From assembly GCA_013398175.1 (NCBI GenBank), contig VZRZ01005355.1:259952-323951 (forward strand): DNA of 64,000 nt, written 5' to 3'. The position numbers were made by a program, and so were the translations under genes. A model generated the notes under the pieces. It saw only the letters and a list, made by a program, of their open reading frames with translations. It searched no databases and was not told the DNA's origin. Positions 27,480 through 41,100 of this stretch are shown in pieces. Origin of the DNA: Climacteris rufus (lineage: Eukaryota; Chordata; Aves; Passeriformes; Climacteridae). Position 1 is the first letter of the stretch; every line of letters starts with the position of its first letter.

Positions 27480-28453
27480 TGAAGGAAAATTTAACACGGC
27501 ACAGACACCAAGCGGCTCCCCTCACAGGGAGCCTGCGCCCCACAGTCCCCAAGAGGAACGTCCGTATGGCCACAGCACTTCTCCCCCAAGCCAGGGAACC
27601 ACCGCGGCTCAATCGCGGGGAGTCTTCGCTTCTCCCCGCGGCCGGAGGAACGAAAGAGAAACTTCTGGAGCCGCGGATTGAAGCGCTGGGCGCAGCGCGG
27701 CCGCCCCTCCCCGAGCCCATCATGGCGCCGCAGCCCAAGGCGCGGCGGGCGCCATTTTGTGTCTCCGCGCACACGGCTGCCGACCCGNNNNNNNNNNNNN
27801 NNNNNNNNNNNNNNNNNNNNNNNNNNNNNNNNNNNNNNNNNNNNNNNNNNNNNNNNNNNNNNNNNNNNNNNNNNNNNNNNNNNNNNNNNNNNNNNNNNNN
27901 NNNNNNNNNNNNNNNNNNNNNNNNNNNNNNNNNNNNNNNNNNNNNNNNNNNNNNNNNNNNNNNNNNNNNNNNNNNNNNNNNNNNNNNNNNNNNNNNNNNN
28001 NNNNNNNNNNNNNNNNNNNNNNNNNNNNNNNNNNNNNNNNNNNNNNNNNNNNNNNNNNNNNNNNNNNNNNNNNNNNNNNNNNNNNNNNNNNNNNNNNNNN
28101 NNNNNNNNNNNNNNNNNNNNNNNNNNNNNNNNNNNNNNNNNNNNNNNNNNNNNNNNNNNNNNNNNNNNNNNNNNNNNNNNNNNNNNNNNNNNNNNNNNNN
28201 NNNNNNNNNNNNNNNNNNNNNNNNNNNNNNNNNNNNNNNNNNNNNNNNNNNNNNNNNNNNNNNNNNNNNNNNNNNNNNNNNNNNNNNNNNNNNNNNNNNN
28301 NNNNNNNNNNNNNNNNNNNNNNNNNNNNNNNNNNNNNNNNNNNNNNNNNNNNNNNNNNNNNNNNNNNNNNNNNNNNNNNNNNNNNNNNNNNNNNNNNNNN
28401 NNNNNNNNNNNNNNNNNNNNNNNNNNNNNNNNNNNNNNNNNNNNNNNNNNNNN
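27480..28453. promoter_or_regulatory. Divergent RSRC2/KNTC1 CpG promoter region with assembly gap
   Basis: From about 27490 the sequence becomes CpG-rich and contains a YY1-like motif (CAAAATGGCGC on the minus strand, about 27749-27759). It then breaks off into 666 unknown bases at 27788-28453. RSRC2 runs left and KNTC1 runs right from here, so a shared promoter is inferred. The first exons of both genes are not seen elsewhere and are probably within or beside the gap. Confidence 0.6.
27788..28453. other. Assembly gap, 666 N
   Basis: A run of N. Reading frames that appear to cross it are artefacts. Sequence on its left is CpG-rich and on its right is a minisatellite, the usual causes of such gaps. 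Confidence 0.99.
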
Positions 28454-28775
28454 GGGACCCCTGAGAGCAGGGGGTGTCACGGTGAGGGGATGGGGGCCCC
28501 TGAGAGCAGGGGGTGTCACGGTGAGGGGATGGGGGTCCCTGAGAGCAGGGGGTGTCATCAGTAAGGCGATCAGGGTCCCTAGGGGCCGGGGGTGGCACGG
28601 TGAGGGGATGGGATTCCCTGAGAGCAAAGGCTGGTGGTCCCTGTGGGCAGGGGTTTGGCACCAGTGAGGGGATGGGGCTCCCTGAAGGCAGGTGGTCCCT
28701 GTGGGCAGGAGTTTGGCACCAGTAGAGCTGATGGGAGTCCCTGAGGGCAGGGGAGGAGTGTCCCTGTGAGCAGGA
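28454..28775 (+). repeat. 39-bp GC-rich minisatellite
   Basis: Imperfect tandem repeat that starts directly at the gap edge. The core CTGAGAGCAGGGGGTGTCA recurs at 28461, 28500 and 28539, a period of 39, then degenerates through units containing CCCTGTGGGCAGG up to about 28775. The array probably extends into the gap. Confidence 0.85.
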
Positions 28776-29034
28776 GGCGTCTGGGGAAGACTCTGGTGCT
28801 GAATTTAGTTGGCGAGACCTGTTCCCCCGCAAGCTGCCTTCAGCCGGGCTGGGATCCACACTGCTCACTTGGTTCTAAACATCCTGTTTATCCTTGTGAG
28901 GCTTCTTGTACAGCCCTTCCTTCTGGCCTAGCCTCACCATACAGTGATAAAACCACTAATTTGCCTGTGGCTGTGTAGCTTTCTCGAGCTGCCTGCTCTA
29001 CAGCATGATCCTGCAATGTTTATCCCAGGTGAAG

Positions 29035-32000
29035 ATGTGGAACGACATCGAGCTCCTGCTCAACGACGACACGGGGCAGCTCCCGGTGGGTTTGGGACGT
29101 GAGTGTGGCACAGCCTTGTACCAGGTGGATACACTGCTGCAAATCACATCCTCAGAAAAGGTACAACCCCTCAGAGCTGTGCTTTTGTCTTTCTTAACGC
29201 TTACCTGAGCTTTGTCATGATTTCTGAAGCGTTGCTGAGTGTAACAACCTTTCCCTTCCCAGATCTCCAGCAACCCTCAGCTCCAAGCACGCAGCTCCAG
29301 GAGTGGCAGCGTTGTTGTTGTGGACGGATCTGTGGCACTTCTGGACAGCACTGGGCTGTCTCTTCAGTTGCACCTTCAGTTTGGTGAGTTCATTCCTTTG
29401 GAATCCCACTTTGCAAGTGAAAACTGGGTTTTAAAATCCATAGGTTTGTATAGGAAAACATAGCAACTGTCCTACCTGTCTAACTACTGTGTAAAGGAAA
29501 GTATTATAAAAAGTACCTAAGTAATAAAAAGTGATTTCTGCTTCTGAACACAATTAACTAAGTATTTCTGTACAGTTTAATTAGAATGCTTCCTAACTTG
29601 GCACTGAAATGGGAATAATGGATACCAAAACCACTCCCTGTATGCCCTTTTCCATACTTCATTTGACCTAAATAATTTGTTTTGAAGTGATCTGGGACAC
29701 TTGTATTGTCCAATTCCTGTGTTTCAAATATGAATGCCTATCCATAAAACCCATATATTTGAATGCCTATCCATAAAACCCAACTCTTAATATTTGACAT
29801 TTTGCCATGGAACTTTTCAGATACTAATGTGGATGTAGTTGGTATGTGTCAAGAAAAGCAGTTTCTTGTGGTTGGTGAGAGAAGTGGCAATTTCCATCTT
29901 ATCCACATTCCATCAAAACAAACCTTGCTAACTAAGGTACAGTAGCTTTTCTATTTAATTTTGCTGGAAACCTTTTGTTCTCAGACTTTCTTGGGGTTTT
30001 TCTACCTTTCTTTCAAATATCAAAATATAAACATCCTTGTGTTTTGAACACATACTCTAACCAGACTAAAGGGGAACTTCTGTTCCCATAGGTAATGAAT
30101 AAACAAAATATATTTAGGAATTGCATGGACAAACAAGAACCATTCCTTCATGAAACAAAAAAGTTTAAAGTTTGAACTGATGATCAATATTTCAATTTTT
30201 AAAAATAAAATACAGAATAATAGTCTTTATGCTGTTTCTATTTTAGGTTTTGGTTGAAAAATCTTCAGGTGAAAAGACTTACTTAAATCTCTTTATTGTG
30301 AAAGATAATGCAGATACAGGTAAGATTTCAGTTTTTCCCCCCCAACTTAGCTGAATTTTTGTGATTTTACTCCCCTTTAATGCTTCTCAGGGAAAGAAAT
30401 TATAGAAAAAAAATACAGGAAAGCATAAAGAAATGTTCATGTAATGTGTGCAATGCAAAGCAAAGCTGTATCAGATTCTTTATCTCAGTAATTTTTTTAC
30501 AAATGTCATGGGGAACAAACATTCAGAACTCAACACCTTTCTTTTGAGACTGTGCTGAATCTATGAAAATGATTAAAAAGGAAGAAAACCTCTCTCCTGT
30601 CAGACTTCAGATTTTAGTAGTTGTGTTCTATAAGCTCCCAGCCTTGTTCTGTCACCATAGAATGGTGAAGTTGGAGATGGAAAAATATTTGTTTAAAATA
30701 GTCTAATCTCTTGGTCAGTTGATTTTTTGGGGTTTTTTTTTGGGGTTATTTCACTGTCCTGTTTACAAGCAAGTCATCTCTTTACTTACTCTTCAATACT
30801 GAAGTTGGAAATATTTGTGTTGGTTTTTTTAGGTGTTTATCACATGTTCATCCTCACAAGCCAAGGATGCTTCTGCATTATGTGCCTCCCTCTTGCTAAA
30901 ACACAGGAAGGTAGGATAAGCTGCAAACCACTTGGGATTCCATTGGAACAAGGAGACTTGTATTAAAAACCTTTCCTATATGAAGTTTAGTGCCTTTTTT
31001 AAGTTTTGAAGAATTCATTTAACACTGATTTTTTTGTTGTTATTGTTTAGCAATTGAGAAGATGGATATGATTACAGCAAAGAAAGTAAGAAATACCTGC
31101 AAAACTGGTAATGTGTTAAAAGTGCAGAGTTTGTAACCAACTTTGCTCTGTACATTCCATTACTCTTTACCAATCCATTATTCCAGCTCATTGCTGTGAT
31201 TGTTGCTTTTTGTGCACATGGAGAAATGAGCAGAGATTTTATCCACTGATTGTATAAACAACTCTTTTTCTTCTCCCTTTGCTGGTGTTCCCTTCCTCTC
31301 CCACCCCACCAGCTACAAGGACAGATAAAGACAACTTTCATTGCCACAGGAGAGCATCACAGCCTGGGCTGTCAGGATTTTGTGATCAGCAACTCACTGA
31401 ACAAAATCCATTTGATAATTGGGGTAAGCACTGAGAAGGTGATCCCAACAATTTTTATGTGATCAGTGATGGTGTTTTTGGACCTGCAGCAAAATTTATC
31501 TCCAGCTGGTTGAAAAAGAAGCTGATCAGCTTTTTGCACTAAAACTTTTTTGCCTTTTCATGTCCTTCACTTCAAAGGTTATCAGTTGTGCAGCCTGTCT
31601 GTAGTTTTTCTTGTAAGGAAATAACTGTTGTCATCTCCAAAATTCCTTTGTTATGATGAATGAGGGGAAAATGTTTTCACCCTGGTTGTGTGAGCTTAGG
31701 AAATCACTGTGGTTCCTGGTCTGCACAGGCTGGACTATTTATAATCTCATCCTTGAGCTCACAGACAAAGCCAGAGTTGGCAAGAATCTCCCAATCAGGT
31801 TCCCATTCAACAAAGCCTTGCTAAAATAACAAAGTTTAATTCAACAAAGCTTTTAAGTATGAATGAAGTACAGGAACTAATAAAAAAATTAACCTACAGA
31901 CATGTTTTGAAGAGTTATTTTGGACTAGAAATGAGTTTTCTGGGTTTGTTTTTTGAAGCCTATTGCATTCAATGTGATTTTCCTCACTAGGCCCAGTGTC

Positions 32001-35000
32001 ATTTCATTCAGCTTCTATGTTCTCTGAGAATGGAAAGTGGATATTTTGAAATACTCTTTTTCAAAGACCCAAAAACTGCTGACTGTAACAAGCACTGTAA
32101 TAAAGGCCAGTCTTCAAAGGGGAAAGGAAAAAGGTTAAATTAAAAAGAAAGGAATCAATGTGTTTTTCTGAACATCAATAGAGGAATAAAGTTTAATTTA
32201 GTTTTGCAGCTTTCCAAGTGACAGATCAATTGTAGAAGCACACATGGCAATGGTCAGATATCTCCTGTACAAACCCATTTTACTTTGCCTTTCCTCACAG
32301 GGTAAAGGGGATTATGTGCTCTCCAAGTGGGAGGTAGACACTACCAATGCCCTAGTGTCTGCTCAAAGCTTTGCTGATTCAAGTCTGATCAAAGGTAAAG
32401 AAGTTTTTTTTCTTTTTATAACCCCGTGTAGAATTCATATTTAATGGCAGAAAATACTAATTTTCAGTTATTTCATTTATTTAGTAAATATACATATATT
32501 CAGCAGAACATTTCTTGTAAAGGTACAGCCAAAATGTGGCTTCAAAACTGCAGTTTAACTTAGGTATATAAATCCCAATTCTCTTTAAGCTAAACTTTGC
32601 ATGGTCCTAGGAAGTTCCATGAGGTGAAACATCTGTAGGTTTCCAATGCTTGGTTGCATGTTTGGATATGTTTTTCCTTCACATACATATCTCAAGAAAA
32701 AGAATTAATTTGTCTGACTATTAATATTTTCTAGGTGCTGCAAAACTCCAAGTCCTTGACAATCTGCTGTTTGTTTTAGATACAGAGGTATGTGTAATGA
32801 TTTTGTCTTCATTTTACAATGTTTTTGAACCACCTTAGAAACATATTTTTCAAGGTTTCAAGTAAAGCTTCTATAAAATAAAGATGTATATATATGCACT
32901 GCATCTTGATTTTCCTGTGGGTTTTTTTATTCTAATAATAGTCATTATTTAGGCTGTGAAATGTGTTAATATTTTCTTTAAAAAATGTTTTCTATGAAGA
33001 AAATGTGAAATAATATCTGTTTTTTTTAAAATCTAGAATATCTTAAGCATGTGGGATGTTTATTCTCTTACTCTGATTTGGGATTGGCCTTTCATACAAA
33101 TTGAAGAATTTCTTCTAACTACAGAGTCAGATTCTTCTCAAGTCATGTGGTAAGTAAAGAATCACAGCACCAATTCTGAAAAGTGGAAAGGTGTCTGGTG
33201 CTACAGGAAATGTGCCACAAAATTTTGGTTTTCTATGACAGTAAATTTTTTGAAATCTTTCTTGAGAAATTTTCCAAGTCAGCAGGACAAAATAATTGAA
33301 CTGTCAGTATCCTCACATTGTGTTGGAAAAAAGAAAACCTTGGTGCTTTCCAGCTTTTTCTTGTCAATCAAGGTCAGAAGACTCTTGAGTCTCTCTATTG
33401 CTCTGTGCCAGTTTCAAAAAATAAGAATCAGATCCATTTGAAAAGCTTAAAAATGTCTGAAGTTAAATATTCAACCTCCACTTATTTTTGGGTGCACTAC
33501 AGGATTTTAAGATGCATTGTTTCCATAGAATGCTACATTTTCTAAAACCCAGAAACAAAAATATTTCACAGTTTTAACCTAAGATTCATCTGGTGAATTT
33601 TGCTTTCTTTTCTCTCTTTCTCATTGCTCAGGCAAGGGCTTGCCAACGTTAAACTGATTGTCATGACAATGCCAGATAACAAACAGGTACCACCTTTTTA
33701 ATTGTTATGCAATTGCTCATAGGGAAAAGAGGGGGAGAGGGAAGGAGGTGGCAAAATATTTGGAGAATTCTGAGAATTCTCAGAATACACAGAATTCTGA
33801 GGAGCTCAAAGTCCAAATTGAAGTGTGAGCCTCCTTATATTGGGATGTAGCAAGGGAGGGATGTGTGGTGGTGGCCAGGGCAAGCTGCCCCACTGTTTGG
33901 GGATTTTATGGATTGCTTGGGCCTTATTTTTTGGGTTTTTAAGGCAGGAAGAGCAGCAAAATTTCCTGTTGTCTTACACACCCTCAGAGATTTCTTTAGA
34001 GCAATATCTCTGCTGCTTTCAGCATCTACCTCCAGGTACAGCCAGTGCAAACAACACACCAAGATAAACATGATAGAATTTTTAAAATGAAATCTGTCTG
34101 ATTATACATAATAGGCCAAGAGAGAGAGGGAGGCAACATCTAAAGCTTCATTAAACTTTCTCAAACTTTATGCATTCCATAAAAATACAAATACTCTCTT
34201 CCCTCTAATTCCATGAGAATTCAGAAATGATTCTGCAAACCTCCCTCTGTCACCAGTGTAAGAGAAAAAAATAATTCTGACTTGTTTGTTTCTTTTCTCC
34301 TTTTTTTTTTAATAGATGAGAAGTCTGATGGTTTTTGCATTGCCCACTCTGCAACAGCTCTATTCTCTGGAAGTGTCTGTTGTTTCTTCCCTTGTGCAAA
34401 GTGGGATTTGCACAGTAGGTTTAGATGATTTTCTTTATGTTCTTTGAAGAAATACAGTTGTCTTAACATGTATAAATATGAAAGAGGGTGCTGTTTTATT
34501 CTCATTAGATTAGAGCCAATTTGTGCTAGAAACTATGCAGGAACTATGCAAAGCAAGATGAAGTGATGTTCCCAAAGGGTGGGGGGAAATATCCTGTTAG
34601 AAAGCAAACTGAACAGTTGAAATTTAGTCTGAGGTCTCTTTAACAGGACTGCCAGTTGTTCTTGCTGCTGTTACAGCTAAAAACTGAGTGGATTTTAAGT
34701 TCTCTTAGCAGAGAAAAATGCTCTGGATTTATTTGGAACTTCTTTCATTTCACCTAATGGTTTCTGTTATTGCACACTACAGGATACAATATACTTCTTG
34801 GAAGGAATTCATGAAAAGCATCAGATGTAAGAGAATATTTTGTTTCTTACTGGATCATTATTATATAAAAGTGGCAAATTACTTCCACATAGGGTTGATA
34901 AATTCACATAATTCCCTCTCATCCTCAGGCCCTCTGAAGACCCAGTTTCTATAGTAGTGATGAGAAGTTTAACTGAAGCCTTGCCAGAAAACAGGTACTG

Positions 35001-35169
35001 GTTTCTGTGAAATCCTATTGTATTATATATTATTTTATTATCTGGTTTGGCACCTATATTGAAGTAATTTACTTTATTTTGTTTCACCCCTAGGCTAAGT
35101 CGTTTACTGCACAAACACAAGTTCAGAGAAGCAGAGAATTTTGCTATTCAGTTTGGGCTGGATGTTGAG
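29035..35169 (+). other. KNTC1: KNTC1 coding exons 1-15 (beta-propeller region)
   Basis: Exons: 29035-29160, 29263-29383, 29821-29936, 30247-30319, 30833-30910, 31051-31085, 31313-31423, 32301-32394, 32735-32787, 33037-33149, 33632-33686, 34316-34414, 34783-34826, 34929-34994, 35094-35169. They encode residues 1-420. Characteristic pieces are GTALYQVDTLLQITSSEK, LSMWDVYSLTLIWDWPF and LYSLEVSVVSSLVQSGICT. The transition to the solenoid is RLSRLLHKHKFREAENFAIQ. Confidence 0.93.
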
Positions 35170-38100
35170 GTAAACTGTTAATTCATGCTAAATACATTTG
35201 AGATTAATTAGTATAACTGAAACGATGAGTAAGGTTCTTGCCCTATAGTCCAACAGAAAGTATTAAAAATATTACAACTATTACAAATATAGTGGAATAT
35301 TACCTTAAAAAACAACACTCTATACTTGAAAGAACTCTTTATCATTTTTTTAACAGCTTGTATACAAAGTAAAAGCAAACACTATTTTAGAGAAACTGGC
35401 TTCAGCTTCTGTTGGGAGTTATGGCCAGGAAGTCTGGCTGGATCTTGTGAATGAAGCCAAAGAAAATTTGCAAAAAATTCAGGTTTGTTTTTATTTCTAC
35501 CCCTTTTCTGTACTAAAGCAATTCAAATGATAAAGGATCTTGGAGTTAATTTCAGTTGTTTCCTTATTCAAACAGGATAACCAGTTTGTTGTGGATTACT
35601 GCATAAATGCTCCATGGCCACTGTATGAAACCACTCAAGAAATGCTGAATTATGCTAAAGCCAGAGTAAGGAGGTTTATTTTTTTCAATTGCTTCTACTC
35701 TTCCATTCCTATCCCACCTTTCTGTCCAACTTGAGAGGGGGACAGGCCAGTTACAGTCACTCCAAAAGGCAAAAGCAAAGGCATTCTAAATCCTGTGTTA
35801 GCAGACATGAAGAAGCAGCCCAGCTTGTTCCAGCCTTGCTCTTGCTATTGCTCAAGGGCAGAAAAGAGCTTAAAATTTGATTTTTGCATAAGGAAGCAGG
35901 CTTTAGTTTTGAGTAGCAGGTTTTGAAGTACCTTTGAAATATTAATTTTCAAATAAAGCTCAAAATAGGTCCCCTTTTTTGTTTTCATTATTTGAAGAGT
36001 CAGAGAGATACACATGATCTGTCTGAAATCCAAGCAGATTAGACTGGCTCAGGTTAGAGCCAATCTAACATTGTAAAATCTCTCTTTACAGAAGTATTGA
36101 CTTTTTGCTCATGTCTCTACTGCATCCATAGTCCTGTCTGTTGTGTTCTGAGTTTTCAGCCAAACCCTTTCATGTCCTTATTTCAGATCTTGAAGAAAGA
36201 TGATAAAACCATTGCTCCACCATCTGATGGGGCTCAAGTATCCATAACTGAGGTGAGGACAAACTTCCTGGACCTGCAGTATCATATAAAAAATTGTCAT
36301 GTAGAGTTTTACAAACTGTACTACTGCTGAAATTTTGAAAAGTCTAAACAAGATTATATTTGTTAAAGTAATGACAGATTCAGAAATAAGCCATAGAAAG
36401 ATTCCATTTCAGGTTGTCCATAAACTGAAAGCAGAACCTTTCTAAAAGTATTTTTAGGTATTTAATTTTGTTTCTTGTTTAGTCCTGTTGTAAGCTGGAC
36501 AGACCTCATCTGCCCTCAAGGAGAGTCAGTGTAAAATGTGATAAAACTGAAAGTTTGAATTAATGCTGTGTTAAACAATCTTTCATATATCATCAACTCT
36601 AACTCTTGGAAAGATTTTCTTTTCCTCCATTCTTCCTCTTTGTGATGGTTATTCTAATCATGTAATGTATGCTAAGCCAGATATTGACCTTAAATCTCAT
36701 GTGCATTCAGGTATTGAGAGCTCAGGCAAGGCTTACAACATTCTATGGAGCTTTTGGACTAGAGAAATTCAGGTTTGTTTGACTTTCCTTAAGATTTAAA
36801 GTAAATTTAATTGTGATTGTTAAGCATATACCACTGAAATGAAGGTTTAGTTTTTTAATTGGAGTTCATTAAACTTCAGACTCTTCCTTCTCTACCTAAA
36901 GTTTCCCATCCTGTACTGTGGAGAAGGGGGAATGCAGAGGGCTTGGGTCATCATTTCTGTTGGAAACCATAAATTTTCTGTTGAAAACCATAAATTTTCT
37001 GTTGCACTTGAACTTGAATAGATTTTTTTGTTCAATATATAGAGGAGGGGTTGTGATTTTATACAAACAGTGCAACACTCCTGCTGTCTCTTAAAACACA
37101 CAGCACAAGCTAGAAAAGGTTTGAAGTTCCTTTGATTTCATTATTTAAATTTGATTTAAATTCCTTTGATTTAATGAAGTTTCTCTCCCCCTTCTCCCTC
37201 TCAGTGGTATTGCTTGGACAGAATTCCTGAATAATGAGGACATGTTCAGGAGCATTGTTTCTCAGCTGGAAGAAGGACATTTCTCCTGTGCACAGTACCT
37301 CTGGCTGAGGCACCAGGTGAGGTGGCACAGACACCTCTGGTGATTATGGAGGGTCTTAAATTTTCCATTTTCCAGACTTATTTCCCAGAGGCTGTTCTGA
37401 AACAGCTCCTCAGAGAGGCAAAGGGCCATGGCACAATCTCATCTGTTATCACAGTGATTACCTCTTCACCTGGCTGCTGACAAGGCTGAACTTCTTATTG
37501 ATTTAGGAATAAACTGGGACTTCTGATGTCAGAATTCGTATTTCTAAGTCATGACAATTTGATTTATTCTGCAGTGCTTCTAATCTTCCATTCACTTTCT
37601 TGCAAGCACAGCTCTCCATTTTTTAGTGGACATTTACTGCTTACCTTAAAATCCTTTAAAAATCACAGGCTCCTTGCTCTGAATGACACATTCAAGGTAG
37701 GGACTGTGGGCTGTTATATTTTTTAGTGCAGAACTTTCAGGTCCATGTCTGCTTTTTTAATAAGACAGAACTATGGAACAAGTCTGAAAGTAACAGGACA
37801 CTGTGATTTGCAAAGAAATTGCTTCAATTAGGTTCTTTTTTAAGAAGACCAAGCTCTAGTTTTTCTGAACAGGGCTATTTTTTTTTTAATTACTATCTAT
37901 TATTACTGAGATTTTCTCTTTGTATTTGTGAAATTTACTGCTTCTTCCTATTAGTGAAAGAGCTCTACAAAGCATCAGATAATCATATACTCCATTTATC
38001 TGTATTTGTTGTGGTTTAATATTTTTAGGTCGATTTTGAAAACAATTTTGATGAGAAAATGCTGAAGGACTTGCTCAATGCCATCCATTTCACTGTTCCT

Positions 38101-41100
38101 TTGAAGGAACTGTGTTTGTGGCTGAAAAATGTTGTGATCCCCTTCTCAAGAAGAGTTGTGCCAAATGGCCAGGTAAGACTGATTTAATAAGTGTAAATTG
38201 TCATTTTCTCACGCTAACATGATTTCATAGTCAGACCTACACACTTTTATTTTTGAGTGTCAGGACCTTGTCCCTCTGTTTTTGAAAGGGATTCTTTTCC
38301 CTACCATTTATATTTTTAGTTATTTATTGTAAAAGAAATTTCTAATGGCAAAGTTTGAAAATTAGCATAACTCTATTTATGACTGTACTTTTTTTCAGAA
38401 AATATTAGCAAAATGGCTTGAACAAGGTGCTCGAAACCTTGAGTTAACTGACAAGGTAAGTCACTGCAGAAATGTTGTGTGTCTTGAGTTTCTACATGTA
38501 TAATGAAGTTTGCTAATAGCAATTATTTTGAACAGGCAAACTGGCCTGAAAATGGACTCCAACTGGCAGAGATCTTTTTTACAAGTAAAAATCAAGGTGA
38601 AGTGGGACTGACAACTTTGGACCAGTGGACTCCTTTGGTAAGAAATGAAGAATTTTGGTAACAAATCTAAGAATAATTAGCTACTAAGAGACATCAGATG
38701 CTCTGTGCTGGAGCTGGAATGGCTGATAATTAAGTCAATGCTGATTTTGATGAAGATTGAATTTAAGAAGATTGAACTTTGGTGAAGATTGACTTAATTC
38801 CATGAAAGGAAAGAACCAAGTTCCAATTTTCTTGTGTTTAAAGGTTAAAAATTTTAAAAGTATTTATGACAGCCTTCTACTGGTTTTGTCTCCTAACATT
38901 TCCCTTCTCAACACTTTCAGAGGTGTGGTGACTGTGCAGAGATACAGAGGTTAAAGAAGCTGGTAAATGATTTACAAGAATTGATAAATCTGTACAGAAA
39001 ATACAACTGCAGGCTGGCACTCTGTGATTTTGAAAAGGTAATTTTGCAGACACTTGAAAAAGTGCTTTTCAGTTCTGAGAAGAAGAAAAATCTTTTAGCA
39101 TTTAAAGTCAGACAAAAGGGGGATCCTGGTGAGTGGTTGGTTAAATTTGCATTCTTAAGCTGCTAAGACTATTTGATAAATTGTGTTTGTTACCCATTTT
39201 AGTTCAACTCTGGGTATAAATATAATGTAACAAGATATTATGAGAAGGTGTGGCTCAAACTGCATGGCTTGCAGGTTATTACAGATCATATTTTGTGGAA
39301 CCAGCATTGGCAACAGAGAAAATACAAGAGCAACTGAACAAGAAGAGCTTTGTGAAAGAAAGGTTTTCTTTGAGCTATAGAGGGATTCTTGCTCTTGAAC
39401 TAATTCAGTTGATCTCAGTGGACTGTGGATGATGAATTGTTTGAGATGTAAAGGGTCAGGTAGCAACAAGTGATGTTCTAATACAGCATTTTTGCCCTTG
39501 CTCCCAGGAAAATGCCACTACCATTGTGTTTCGCATGTTTGATAAAATTCTGGCACCAGAGCTTGTCCCATCAATTCTGGAGAAGTTTATAAAACCCTAC
39601 CTGTGTGAACATAACCTACAAAAGGATGAACTTCTTCTGCAGTATATAAAGGTATCCATATTTTCTTCCTTTTGAAGAAATGAGTAAGCAGAACACAAGT
39701 CTGATGACCACTGAATTTACACTGGTATTTTCAGCTCAGCTTTCAGATTAGCTTATTCCTGTCAATGAACTTAATGATAGCTACTATTTCAGTTATGGAG
39801 CAATCCCTTAATGGCCAGAAAGCTTTACATGTTTGTTTATATTATAAGATACTCCTATCTTTTCTGATTTCCAATGCTCTAATGATCCTCATCCCCACAC
39901 ACAGGATTTGCTGGAGCGTTGTCGGACACGATCCATCTCAGTGTTTGAAACTGCCTGGGAGGCCAAGGCCATAGCTGTCATTGGCTGCATCTCTGACACA
40001 GATGTAAGTGTATTTGATGAAAGGCTTCAAGTGACTCTACCACATCAGTTCAGACTGAAACATAATTTTTGCATAATCATCTGAGTGCATTTTTATATGA
40101 GTGGTATGAGGAGAAAATTGTATGTTGTCTTATGCTATTTTAGTCATCTCCCTTGTGATGTACTTTGAGGATGTAATTGTAGTTTTGATGTCACAACATG
40201 GAAAACTCATCAGCTTTAATTTGTATGAAACCACAGTGTCATAAATCACTGCAAGCATTTTCTAATCTAACTTGACACATCATCTAATGACAATAAATGC
40301 CCTTTATGCACGTGCAGAATGGGCAAGGAAATAAAATACTTGCCTAAAGGAATCAATCACACGTGAACAATACTTCAAGGGACTGCTTTGAAACTTATTT
40401 TGAAAACTAAGCTGTTGATGTTCCTTTTGCAGCTGAAATTTGATGCAGTTCTGCAGATCATGCACGGAGCTGTGGTGCCGTGGAGTGCAGCAGTGGAGCA
40501 GCTGGTCAAACAGCACCTGGAAATGAATCATGTCAAGTAAGAAGCATCCCCAGTCTGCACTTGTCTGGGGAAATCCTGTGTGTCTGATGTAGTGTGGTGA
40601 TTAAATCACATAGCTGGAGGTAGCAAAGAAAGGAATGATGGTCTGATTTGTCCCCAGAGTGAAGCTGCTGCAGGAAAGTTTCCGCCTCACGGAGATGAAG
40701 AAGCTTTTGAGGGCCTATGGGATCAGAGATACCAACCTTTTAAAGGACAAGCAGATGATAATGGTAAGGAATCAAGACTTCAGATTTCTCCAAAGGCCAC
40801 AGTGAACAGCTCTTGGTGGTTGTTTTAGCATTTAGGGGTTTTCTTAACATCTCCCCTTCATTAGGAGAAAATGTGAGTATTTCTGGAGAAAGAAGTTCCT
40901 TGACATCCTGAGGAGCCAGGTGAATTTTTGCCAGGCTAATTCTGGCTCCAAACCTAGTTTGCTCCCAGTTATGCTTCAGTCAGGTCTTCTCTAAATAAAA
41001 ATTGAAGCTTCCAGGTAACTTCCTTGGTCCAAGCTGTACAATTCCCATGTGTGTATAAACTCATTCCTTTGTTACCTTGTACATCAACAAAGCAAAGTCC

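Noticed and set aside
27479..28868. Reading frames of 235-382 codons across the gap
   Set aside because: Most residues are N; the flanks are CpG island and minisatellite.
30655..30720. Possible diverged CR1 tail (ATAGAATGGTGAAGTTGGAG)
   Set aside because: Too short and too diverged to separate from chance.
39652..39904. Possible U12 intron in KNTC1 (donor GTATCCATA)
   Set aside because: Position +7 departs from consensus and the upstream TGATCCTCATC is a poor branch site; the pyrimidine-rich acceptor fits a normal U2 intron.
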